NCBI GenBank assembly: GCA_017615435.1
Contig: JAGAAF010000005.1
Location: 1 to 58,712, forward strand
Source of the DNA: Bacteroidales bacterium
GTDB taxonomy: Bacteria; Bacteroidota; Bacteroidia; Bacteroidales; UBA932
Length of the DNA: 58,712 nt
Direction: 5' to 3'
Shown here: positions 18,762 through 26,722 of the stretch, one piece after another
Position numbering within the stretch: position 1 is the stretch's first letter
Layout: every line of letters begins with the position of its first letter
The notes under the pieces: model-generated
Database searches by the model: none
What the model saw: the letters and a program-made list of their open reading frames with translations, nothing else
Told to the model about the DNA's origin: nothing
Position numbers and translations under genes: made by a program

Positions 18762-19868
18762 ATGAAAAAGTCGTTTGCGGAAATAATGGCTGCGGAGTTG
18801 GCGGAAGCTGGTTCGAGGGTTCTGGCCAAGGTGCCCGAGTGGAGATGTCTGGAATGGGTTGAAGTTCCGGATATGCTCAGCGCGGAACAGTGTTCGTCCA
18901 GTGCCACGGCCCTGTATAAGGCCGGTCTTCTGAAAGGCTGCAAAACCATCGCGGACCTCACCGGCGGCCTTGGGGTGGACAGCTGGGCTTTTTCACAAGT
19001 AGCAGGCAAAGTCTATCATAACGAAATAAAAGGCAGTCTGCTGAAGGCCACGGAGAATAACTTCAAAGCCCTCGGAGTCACAAACGTCATATTCAGTCTG
19101 CAGTACGCCGAGGACAGGATCAAAACACTGCCCGAGGTGGATGCGATTTATCTGGACCCCGCGAGAAGGGATAACGTCGGGAAAAAGGTGTTTCTTGTGG
19201 AAGACTGCCGGCCCGATGTGCTGAAACTTCTGCCCGAACTCTTCAAAAAGGCTCCGAAAGTGCTGGTCAAACTGTCCCCTATGGCGGACATCACTATGCT
19301 CCGCGAACGCTTCGGCGCGAAGCTCCGGGAACTGCACGTAGTCAGCCTGAAGGGCGAAGTGAAAGAGCTGCTGCTTTTGCTTACCCGCGAGGATAACCCG
19401 AACACACTTATTATCGCCACAAACCTGAAAGACTCTCTGGCCTTCCTGCCTGAAGAAGAGCGCGATGCCGCAGCCGCTTATCCGCTTAACCTCAACGAGT
19501 TACAATACTTGTTCGAGCCAGATCCGGCTATCCTTAAAGCAGGCGCCTTCAAGCTCGTCTGCAGCAGATTCGGCCTTACGAAACTGGCGCTATCCACCCA
19601 TCTGTATCTAACCGAAAAGCCCTGCCCCTTCGGAAAGAACTTCCGCATACTCGATGAGTTCGATCTGAACAAAGCCGGGATAAAAGAATGCGCCGCTAAA
19701 TACCCGGAAGCCGAGGTCTCGGCCCGAAACGTCCCCATCAGTTCGGACGAATTACGCTCGCGGCTGGGAGTCCGACCTTCGGCCGACACCCACATCTTCG
19801 CCGTTACGATAGAACTTCAGATTGGTCCCACCCGAAAACTCATAGCAGCCCGGCGAGAAAAAGCGTAA
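18762..19868 (+). CDS. THUMP-like domain class I SAM-dependent methyltransferase
   Basis: A 368-aa protein of a Bacteroidota-wide family: an N-terminal helical region, a Rossmann methyltransferase core with the SAM motif ADLTGGLGVD (around 66-75), an acidic ligand in YHNEIK, and the catalytic-type motif DAIYLDPARRD. The C-terminal part (about 290-368) corresponds to the THUMP-like domain. RNA methylation is inferred; the target nucleotide is unknown. The start MKKSF was chosen from promoter position. The two extra upstream codons (GTG ATA) overlap the -7 box. Confidence 0.88.
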   Translation: MKKSFAEIMAAELAEAGSRVLAKVPEWRCLEWVEVPDMLSAEQCSSSATALYKAGLLKGCKTIADLTGGLGVDSWAFSQVAGKVYHNEIKGSLLKATENNFKALGVTNVIFSLQYAEDRIKTLPEVDAIYLDPARRDNVGKKVFLVEDCRPDVLKLLPELFKKAPKVLVKLSPMADITMLRERFGAKLRELHVVSLKGEVKELLLLLTREDNPNTLIIATNLKDSLAFLPEEERDAAAAYPLNLNELQYLFEPDPAILKAGAFKLVCSRFGLTKLALSTHLYLTEKPCPFGKNFRILDEFDLNKAGIKECAAKYPEAEVSARNVPISSDELRSRLGVRPSADTHIFAVTIELQIGPTRKLIAARREKA

Positions 19869-19928
19869 AATCTCGCCAAAAAGGGCCAAAACCGGCAAAA
19901 CGGCGAGAAATAGGGCAAAAACTCGCCG
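19851..19928. terminator. Two 50-bp-spaced hairpins between convergent genes
   Basis: Hairpin 1 (19851-19877) pairs GGCGAGA with TCTCGCC and includes the methyltransferase stop codon. Hairpin 2 (19901-19928) pairs CGGCGAG with CTCGCCG. Both begin CGGCGAGAAA, exactly 50 bp apart, with A-rich loops. They probably terminate both convergent genes; there is no long T-run, so Rho-independent strength is uncertain. Confidence 0.55.
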
Positions 19929-19932
19929 GAAA

Positions 19933-21753
19933 CTAAGGGTTAAGGAGATAGCGGGACCAGAACTCGCGATCCGCTTCGTTGTCGTGACGACTCTGTTCTC
20001 CGCGGTAGCCGTGCATACCGTCGGGATACAGCATCAGGTCGAACTGTTTCCCGTTTCTCTGAAGCGAATCCACCAGCAGCAGAGTGTTCTGCAGGTGCAC
20101 GTTGTCGTCGCCTGTGCCGTGCGTGAGTTTCAGCCTCGAGCGAGAAGGGTCGTAATTGCGGACGTAATTGAGCACTCGCGCCTTCGCATACCCCTCCGGA
20201 TTGCGCTGGGGCGTGTCCATAAACCTTTCAGTATAGTGCGTGTCGTAGAGTTCCCAGTCGTAGACTCCCCCGCCGGCGACTCCGCAGCGGAAAAGGTCGG
20301 GGTGGTTCATCACCAGCATCGCGGTCATCGTTCCGCCGAACGAGAAGCCTTCGATTCCGATTCGGGACGCATCCACATACGGCAGCGCCCCCAGCCAGCG
20401 GGCCCAGGTGCAAGCATCCTCCACCGGCACGCTCACTACATCGCGGTAGACCAGATCGGTTCCACGGCGACCGTTGTGCCCGGCAGCGCGGGTATCGATG
20501 ATAGCGCGGATAACGCCCGTCTCCCAGAACCACGTCAGCATAGGGTTGGGCCTGCGCTTGAAATCGCGGACGTAGGGGTTGTCCGGCCCGCCGTAGATTT
20601 CCATCACCACGGGATATTTCTCCGAAGGGTCGAAGTCCCTGGGCAGCGCAATCGCCGCCGGCACCTTCTGCCCATCCGACATCTCGGCATAAACTATCTC
20701 GAACTGCGGACCATCAGATGTCACAGCCGGCTTGCCTTCCGCTCTCGACAGAGCCTTGCGAAGGTCGATGCTGTACGGCATCCAGTCGGTGTTGATATTT
20801 GAATACAACACTTCCGCCATTTTATTACTCAGATCCAGAGACTGCACGTTCACCGCATAATCCGGGTCGGAAAGCAGTTTGATACGTCCGCGACGATCCA
20901 CGGAATAAAGGCACTGGTGCACGTCTGAATCGCGGTAGGAAGTGAAATAAACCGTTCCTGACTTCTCCTCCACTGCAAGCAGCGAAATCCTCCAGTTGAC
21001 TCCGGAAGTAAGCCTTTTGAGGGTCTTACCGTCGTAGGAAAGGAAATAAATCTGCTGCCAGTCAGTCTCGAAGGCGCGGGCCATATAGAGGCCGTCGCGG
21101 GTGAAAAGCATATCCTGCATCCAGTCCAGCCAGGTGGAACAGGTTTCGTGGTAAATGGATGTCTTGGAACCGCTTGCGGCATCCACGGCGAACAGCTCGA
21201 GCTCCTGTTGGACGCGCGGTTCGCGCTGGACGAAGAGCTGCCTGCTGTCCGCCCCCCAGAAAGGAGTCCCGAAATACTGGTCCTCGTCCTCGTCGAAATC
21301 AGCCCAGACTATCTTCGAAGGCTCATCCATAGACACTATTCCCACACGTACGCGGGGGTTTGGATCGCCGGCCAGCGGGTAGCGCGTCTCGCTGAGGCTG
21401 CCGCCCTTCCCGCCGTAGGGCGAGTAGATCGGGAACATCTTCACGACACTGTTGTCGAAGCGGTAGAACGCCAGCTTGCGCGAATCCGGGCTCCACCAGA
21501 ATGCTTTGTAGCGCGACGGTCGGCCGAAGATCTCTTCGTAATAGACCCACGAAGCGTAGCCGTTGAGTATCACGTCCGAGCCGTCGTCGGTCAGACGGAC
21601 CGCCGCCCCGCCGGAGGCAGGACGCACGAACAGGTCGCCGCCGTCAGTATAGGCCACGTATGAGGAATCGGGCGAATATGTAGGATTCGTTTCCCGGGCG
21701 AAGGCGCCCAAAGCCATCAGGCCCGCCGCGAACAGAAGTATCAGACGTTTCAT
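19933..21753 (-). CDS. S9 family dipeptidyl-peptidase IV-like serine peptidase
   Basis: A 606-aa exported peptidase: signal peptide about 1-20 (ends GAFA), a beta-propeller, then an alpha/beta-hydrolase with Ser471 (EGFSFGGT), Asp549 (HGTGDDNVH) and His581 (DGMHGYRG). The HGTxDDNVH motif is characteristic of DPP-IV. The Glu motif that binds the substrate N-terminus is probably in YEEIFGR. The N-terminal propeller is about 100 aa shorter than in typical 720-aa homologues. The start is set by the ATGA overlap with the preceding helicase gene and by the signal peptide. It differs clearly in sequence from the peptidase at 1712-3577. Confidence 0.9.
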   Translation of the reverse strand: MKRLILLFAAGLMALGAFARETNPTYSPDSSYVAYTDGGDLFVRPASGGAAVRLTDDGSDVILNGYASWVYYEEIFGRPSRYKAFWWSPDSRKLAFYRFDNSVVKMFPIYSPYGGKGGSLSETRYPLAGDPNPRVRVGIVSMDEPSKIVWADFDEDEDQYFGTPFWGADSRQLFVQREPRVQQELELFAVDAASGSKTSIYHETCSTWLDWMQDMLFTRDGLYMARAFETDWQQIYFLSYDGKTLKRLTSGVNWRISLLAVEEKSGTVYFTSYRDSDVHQCLYSVDRRGRIKLLSDPDYAVNVQSLDLSNKMAEVLYSNINTDWMPYSIDLRKALSRAEGKPAVTSDGPQFEIVYAEMSDGQKVPAAIALPRDFDPSEKYPVVMEIYGGPDNPYVRDFKRRPNPMLTWFWETGVIRAIIDTRAAGHNGRRGTDLVYRDVVSVPVEDACTWARWLGALPYVDASRIGIEGFSFGGTMTAMLVMNHPDLFRCGVAGGGVYDWELYDTHYTERFMDTPQRNPEGYAKARVLNYVRNYDPSRSRLKLTHGTGDDNVHLQNTLLLVDSLQRNGKQFDLMLYPDGMHGYRGEQSRHDNEADREFWSRYLLNP

Positions 21754-23168
21754 TTCACAAAAAACCTGTCGGGGAAATTGACCAGATACACTTTCTCCAC
21801 GGCTCTGGTCAGCGCCGTGTAGAGCCACTTGAGATCGTCCGTGGTCTGCTCGTCCATCCAGAACGGGCAGTCGATGAAGACGCACTTCCACTGTCCGCCC
21901 TGAGATTTGTGGCAGGTGACGGCCTGGGCGTATTTGAGCTGGAGAGCGTTGAAGTAGGGATCTTCGCGCACGGCCTCCCAGCGTTTCTTTTTCGAGGAGA
22001 TGTCCGAGTAATCGGCATTAACACCCTGGTACAAAGCATTCTGCTGCTCGTAAGTAAGCGAGGCCGATTCGGACTCGAGGGTGTCCAGGCAGACTTTTGC
22101 GGTGACCTGTTCGTCGGCGTAATCCGGGAAACGAAGCGTCGCCTCGGCGAAATGAAGGCCGTAGCGGTCCTCGAACCCCCGGATGCGTACAAGCTCGGCG
22201 ATATCGCCGTTGGCAATATACCCCATAGGTGAATCCTCGTCGATGAACTGGTAGCAGTTCTTCACTATCATCAGCTTGTCGCCGCGGATGAGCCTTTCCT
22301 CCTTGTACTGCACAGTAGAGCGTATGCCCAGGTTGTACCTGATCGCCCTTTTATTCGAGCGGCAGAGGATGATGGTCTCGTCCTCGCCGTAGTGGTCGTA
22401 CGCCCAGCCTATCTTCTCGGTCAGTTCTTCCCCGCCTATGCGTTCTATGTCGTTGTAGCCGGCTAAACGGAGCTTCACCGAACCGGCAGAGAGATCCTGG
22501 CGCAGGGCTGTCGCGTTCATTAGTATGCCGGAAGTCTGCGCCTGACGTACGACGGTAGTCAAGGTGGCGAAGCGGACGCCGCCGAAGGCCGCCATATAAT
22601 CGGGCGAAAGCGCGGGGCTTTCGTCCATCCCCACCGGCGGCAGCTGCGCGGCGTCGCCTATGAGTATCAGCCTGCAGTCCAGTCCGCTCCTGACGAACCC
22701 TACGAGATCCTCCAGCAGGTTCCCCGTGCCGAACATACTCTGGCCGGGAGCATCGCCGGTATCTATTCCTATCAGCGAAGCTTCGTCCACCACGAAAAGT
22801 GTGCTTTTCGACTTGTTCTGCGAGAGGGAAAACTGGCCGTAGCCGTCCGAGCCCACGCTCTTCTGCCTGTATATAGCTTTGTGGATAGTCTGTGCGGGGG
22901 CGCCGGCAAACGAAGAAAGCACCTTCGCCGCGCGGCCTGTAGGGGCCAGCAGCACTGAAGGAACGCCCAGTTCACGCAGGGCGCCGATTACCGCCGAGAT
23001 AGCGGAGGTTTTGCCCGTGCCGGCATAGCCGTTCAGCACGAAGATATCACCCTCGTCCGAAGTGAGGAACTCCCCCACCTCGCGGAATAGTTTTTCCTGG
23101 CAAGGAGTGGGTTCGTAACCGAAATGCTTGAGGAATTGGCCCGAAAGGAATGCAGCTCTGTCCGCCAT
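21750..23168 (-). CDS. RecD2-like SF1B DNA helicase/ATPase
   Basis: A 472-aa protein with Walker A GYAGTGKTS, followed by LLAPTGRAAKVL, Walker B VVDEASLI, GDAAQLPPVG, and a C-terminal UvrD-like block CHKSQGGQW..YTALTRAVEKVYLVN. This is the small AAA_30/UvrD_C_2 helicase common in Bacteroidota, without the long N-terminal domains of RecD2. It presumably translocates 5'-3' on single-stranded DNA. The start MADRAAF follows the trkH stop by 2 nt; in-frame extension runs into trkH and was rejected. An AGGAGG lies 5 nt before the ATG, unusual for this phylum. Confidence 0.9.
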   Translation of the reverse strand: MADRAAFLSGQFLKHFGYEPTPCQEKLFREVGEFLTSDEGDIFVLNGYAGTGKTSAISAVIGALRELGVPSVLLAPTGRAAKVLSSFAGAPAQTIHKAIYRQKSVGSDGYGQFSLSQNKSKSTLFVVDEASLIGIDTGDAPGQSMFGTGNLLEDLVGFVRSGLDCRLILIGDAAQLPPVGMDESPALSPDYMAAFGGVRFATLTTVVRQAQTSGILMNATALRQDLSAGSVKLRLAGYNDIERIGGEELTEKIGWAYDHYGEDETIILCRSNKRAIRYNLGIRSTVQYKEERLIRGDKLMIVKNCYQFIDEDSPMGYIANGDIAELVRIRGFEDRYGLHFAEATLRFPDYADEQVTAKVCLDTLESESASLTYEQQNALYQGVNADYSDISSKKKRWEAVREDPYFNALQLKYAQAVTCHKSQGGQWKCVFIDCPFWMDEQTTDDLKWLYTALTRAVEKVYLVNFPDRFFVK

Positions 23169-23170
23169 CG

Positions 23171-24622
23171 CTACCTCCTGTGACGGTCGAAGATCATCGC
23201 GATGACTGCGAGTATAGGATACAGCTCCACACGGCCGAGGAACATATCGAACGCGAACAGGAACTTGGCGCCGCCCGAAAGAGCTCCATAGTTGCTCATC
23301 GAGCCTATCTCTCCGATGGCAGGACCCACGTTGCTTAGCGACACCACAGAACCGGAAAATGCGCTTTCGGCACCAAGACCGAGGCACAGCGCGATTACGG
23401 TCGAGACCACGAGCATAACCGCGTAGAATGCGATATAGAGCAGATACTGCGTCACTTCTTCTTCGTGCAGGACTCGCGTTCCCACCTTCACCTCATTAAC
23501 GAGGTTAGGATGAAGGGTCTTGCCCAGCTGGCGCCCGATAGTCTTCAATAGGATGAACACGCGGTCGGCCTTGATACCGCCGGAGGTGGAGCCCGCGCAA
23601 CCGCACATAACCGCCATCGCCAGCAGCAGCACGTTGGTCCACATAGGGAAAGTGGCATTGTCCGCAATGGCGAAGCCCGTCGTAGTAACCGTGCTGATAG
23701 TCTGGAACGCTCCGCACCACAGGGCACGCCCGAGCGAAGGGATGGTGCCGCTGAACTTCAGCGATATGCCCGTGATTATGCACACGGCGAAGACCGCGAC
23801 CAGGTAGAACTTTAGCACGGGGTTGTTAAGCGGCTTGAGCGAGCGGTTCACGACCGACAGGTACAGCAGTCCGAAATGCAGCGAAGACAGCAGCATAAAG
23901 ACCATCGTAAGCCCTTCGATAAGAGTCGAATGGAAGCCCAGGATAGAGATGTTCTTTGTGCTGAAGCCGCCCGTCGCACTCACGCTGAAAGCCTGGCACA
24001 CGGCATCCAGGGGCTGCATTCCCGCGAGCAGATAGCTCACGAACGAAAGCACGAAGATGCCGAGGTACACATAGGTGAAGATGAACACCGTCTTGCCCGA
24101 CCGGGCCGAGTAGCTCGACTTCGAAAGCGAAGACAGTTCCATATTGGTAAGACGCGAACGTATGGGGCTCGCGGTCGGAATCAAGAGCAGAAGGAACACG
24201 GTAACTCCCAAGCCTCCGATGAAATGAGTAGCTCCTCGCCAGAAAAGAAGGCTGGGAGGAAGCGATTCCACATCGGCTATCACCGTCGCGCCCGTGGCTG
24301 TGAAACCGGACACGCTCTCGAACCACGCGTTGGCAAGAGTGAACGGATCGCCCCAGAGCGCGTACGGCAGCATACCGAAGATGAAGGACAGCAGCCACGA
24401 GATCACAATTATCATATAGCCGTCCTTGATAGTGATAGGCTGAACGCCGCGGACGAATATGAACGGGAACACGCCCGAAATGAAAGTAATCAGGAAACTG
24501 ATGAAAAGGCCGGTCTGCGCTCCGTCATTCGTGCCCCACGACACAAACAGAGCGAGCAACATAAACAATGCGCTGACAAGCAACGCATAGCCTACGTTTC
24601 TACTGACTGCCTTTAGGTTCAT
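23171..24622 (-). CDS. trkH: Potassium uptake protein TrkH
   Basis: A 483-aa membrane protein with about ten TM helices and four selectivity-filter pore loops of the Trk/Ktr/HKT superfamily, for example VSGFTATGATV, VSATGGFSTKN, ISTVTTTGFA and LSNVGPAIG. The CGCAGSTSGG segment is typical of TrkH. The partner TrkA is not adjacent. It overlaps the upstream gene (24600-25433) by 23 bp and precedes the RecD-like gene by 2 nt. Confidence 0.93.
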   Translation of the reverse strand: MNLKAVSRNVGYALLVSALFMLLALFVSWGTNDGAQTGLFISFLITFISGVFPFIFVRGVQPITIKDGYMIIVISWLLSFIFGMLPYALWGDPFTLANAWFESVSGFTATGATVIADVESLPPSLLFWRGATHFIGGLGVTVFLLLLIPTASPIRSRLTNMELSSLSKSSYSARSGKTVFIFTYVYLGIFVLSFVSYLLAGMQPLDAVCQAFSVSATGGFSTKNISILGFHSTLIEGLTMVFMLLSSLHFGLLYLSVVNRSLKPLNNPVLKFYLVAVFAVCIITGISLKFSGTIPSLGRALWCGAFQTISTVTTTGFAIADNATFPMWTNVLLLAMAVMCGCAGSTSGGIKADRVFILLKTIGRQLGKTLHPNLVNEVKVGTRVLHEEEVTQYLLYIAFYAVMLVVSTVIALCLGLGAESAFSGSVVSLSNVGPAIGEIGSMSNYGALSGGAKFLFAFDMFLGRVELYPILAVIAMIFDRHRR

Positions 24623-25433
24623 TCTTCAGAGCTATAATCCTTTTGCGAAGAGTCTGGTTCTCAGATGTGAGTTCGGCTATACCGTCGTTGATTTCGCGGA
24701 GCTGATCGTCTCCGTCGAAAGTGACGTTGTATTTCTTGTTATACGAGCGGTATGCGTTAAGGCCGGCCGCCATACGGTAGGTCGGTTTGACATAGTACGA
24801 CAGCATAAAGAACAGCAGCATCACGACCAGAAGGAGTCCGACTCCCACCGCCACAATGCCCGGGATTATGCTCCTGTAAAGGCTGCTGTCCATATTCTGG
24901 GAGTTCGAGCGAAGGTCGTCGTAGATGGCGAGGCTGAGGTTGTCGATATCCCCGCGAAGCCTGTTGAAACGCGGCTGAAGACGGTTGAAGTACCAGTCAC
25001 GGGTGTTGATGAAGTCCGCCTTGATGACGAAGCCCAGTTCGAGCGAGGTAAGCATATAGGCGGAATAAGAGTATTTGACGGAATCCGCCAGTTCGGAAGT
25101 GCCGGTGAAAGCCGTACTGAGGCTGTCGCATTTCTGCATAAACGCCATAGCGTCGAAATCAGGCAGTTCGGTCACGGAGCCGTCGCCGATGGCGGCAAGG
25201 ATGGCGAGGTTATACTCCTCCGCCGCCTCGCCCAGGCGCCGGGCGTCGTTGATGCTGTTTATATCCTTGGCGATGAGGTCAGACACATAAGAGCTCATCT
25301 TGCTGTACTCCAGCACGGAGATAACGCTGGAGAGAAGCAGAACCGCGGCGATAGCGCCAAGGCTGAGAATCAGCTTGCCACGCATCCCCACCCGGGTTCC
25401 TTTTATTATTTTTCTTACTTTCCCCTCCGCCAT
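24600..25433 (-). CDS. Two-TM membrane protein resembling a chemoreceptor sensor input region
   Basis: A 277-aa protein: basic N-terminus, TM1 about 20-42, an extracytoplasmic helical region about 43-185 (four-helix-bundle-like, many Asp/Ser/Leu heptads), TM2 about 190-212, then a cytosolic part with a HAMP-like or coiled-coil tail (TSENQTLRKRIIALKNE). No kinase, cyclase, GGDEF or methyl-accepting domain follows, so it looks like an input module alone. The 23-bp overlap with trkH suggests a role in regulating K+ uptake; this is inference. Its promoter box is at 25469-25476. Confidence 0.75.
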   Translation of the reverse strand: MAEGKVRKIIKGTRVGMRGKLILSLGAIAAVLLLSSVISVLEYSKMSSYVSDLIAKDINSINDARRLGEAAEEYNLAILAAIGDGSVTELPDFDAMAFMQKCDSLSTAFTGTSELADSVKYSYSAYMLTSLELGFVIKADFINTRDWYFNRLQPRFNRLRGDIDNLSLAIYDDLRSNSQNMDSSLYRSIIPGIVAVGVGLLLVVMLLFFMLSYYVKPTYRMAAGLNAYRSYNKKYNVTFDGDDQLREINDGIAELTSENQTLRKRIIALKNEPKGSQ

Positions 25434-25468
25434 TTTTAAATAATTTCAAAAAATTTTTAAACAACCTC

Positions 25469-25476
25469 CAAATATA
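25469..25476 (-). promoter_or_regulatory. -7 box of the sensor-trkH-helicase-peptidase operon
   Basis: TATATTTG on the minus strand, 35 nt before the ATG at 25433. It is divergent from the xylose operon promoter. Confidence 0.65.
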
Positions 25477-25490
25477 CACATTTTATTTTA

Positions 25491-25498
25491 TAAATTTG
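25491..25498 (+). promoter_or_regulatory. -7 box of the xylose operon
   Basis: TAAATTTG, 23 nt before the ROK start codon. A palindrome ACATATGT (25511-25518) lies in the leader and is a candidate operator half for ROK autoregulation. Only the -7 box is well matched. Confidence 0.6.
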
Positions 25499-25521
25499 TC
25501 AGCAATAAGACATATGTACTA

Positions 25522-26721
25522 ATGACAGCTAAACTAGTTACGGAAGAGAGCAAGAATGCACAGCTCAAGAAAGAAATCTTGCGCCTCTGCATCGAGAACG
25601 GGACATACAGCATTTCGGATTTCAGCCGTGATCTGGACACCAGCGTCCCGACCATCACCAAGATCATCTCCGAGATGATAGCCGACGGCCTTATTCAGGA
25701 CGAAGGCAAAGTCGGCACCAAGGGCGGACGCCGCCCCAGCACCTACGGCCTCAACCCCGAAGCGGGTTACTTCGTGGGTGTGGATGTGGCCCGCCAGCAC
25801 TTCCACGTGGCCATCTGCGATTTCAAGGGCAGCCTTATACGTTTCATCCAGGATATCCCCTTCGTTCTCGAAGCCAACGCCGAATCGTTCAAGAACATCT
25901 GCCTCCGCATCAAGGAGGAGGTTTCCGGAGCGAACGTCAAATGGACGGACGTCCTGGGAGTGGGAGTATCGCTCTCCGGCCGCGTGAATCCAGAGAAAGG
26001 TTATTCCCTCACCTATTTCGTCAGTGACGACATCCCTATGAAGGATCTCTTCGAGCAGCAGCTCGGAGTGCCCGTCACTATCGAGAACGACTCCCGTGCA
26101 ATGACTTACGGCGAATATATGAACCTAGGCCCGAACCGAGAAAAAGACGTCATCTTCGTAAACCTCAGCTGGGGTCTCGGTATGGGTATGATACTCGAGG
26201 GCAAGCTATTCTACGGCAAGTCGGGATTCTCCGGCGAGATCGGCCACTTCCCCGTCCTTACCAACAACCTCATCTGCCGTTGCGGCAAGGTGGGATGCCT
26301 CGAGACTGGCGCTTCCGGCAGCGCGCTTCACAGAATGATAATCGAGCGCCTGAAAGAAGGACGTAAATCATCCCTCGCCCCCATCTACGAAACCAACGGC
26401 GAACTTCACCTCAAGGATATCCTGAAAGCCGTGGAGGAAGAGGACGTGCTCGCCATCGAAGGCATCGAGGAAGTCGGCGCCACTCTCGGGCGCGGACTCG
26501 CGGGCGTGATCAATATCTTCAACCCCGGCCTCGTGATAATAGGCGGCCGCCTGATAGTAGGAAAAGACTATCTGATGCTGCCCGTGAAGACCGCGGTAAA
26601 CCGCTTCTCGCTTACCAAGGTAAGCTCCGACACCAAGTTCAAGTTCTCCAAGCTCGGCACCAAAGCCGCCGGAATAGGCAACTGCCTGCTGAGCCGCGAC
26701 AAACTCCTCGGACTCATTTAA
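25522..26721 (+). CDS. ROK family transcriptional regulator (XylR-like)
   Basis: A 399-aa repressor: N-terminal winged helix (about 14-75, with YSISDFSRDLDTSVPTITK as helix-turn-helix), then a sugar-kinase-like ROK domain. The zinc motif Cys252-x-Cys254-x4-Cys259 (CRCGKVGC) is intact. The ligand is inferred to be xylose or a xylosyl oligosaccharide because the gene leads the GH31-esterase-XylE-XylB-XylA operon, one base before GH31. As the first gene of the operon it is probably autoregulated. Known Bacteroidota xylose control often uses a Nudix-type XylR, so a ROK regulator here is a variation. Confidence 0.9.
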   Translation: MTAKLVTEESKNAQLKKEILRLCIENGTYSISDFSRDLDTSVPTITKIISEMIADGLIQDEGKVGTKGGRRPSTYGLNPEAGYFVGVDVARQHFHVAICDFKGSLIRFIQDIPFVLEANAESFKNICLRIKEEVSGANVKWTDVLGVGVSLSGRVNPEKGYSLTYFVSDDIPMKDLFEQQLGVPVTIENDSRAMTYGEYMNLGPNREKDVIFVNLSWGLGMGMILEGKLFYGKSGFSGEIGHFPVLTNNLICRCGKVGCLETGASGSALHRMIIERLKEGRKSSLAPIYETNGELHLKDILKAVEEEDVLAIEGIEEVGATLGRGLAGVINIFNPGLVIIGGRLIVGKDYLMLPVKTAVNRFSLTKVSSDTKFKFSKLGTKAAGIGNCLLSRDKLLGLI

Positions 26722-26722
26722 A

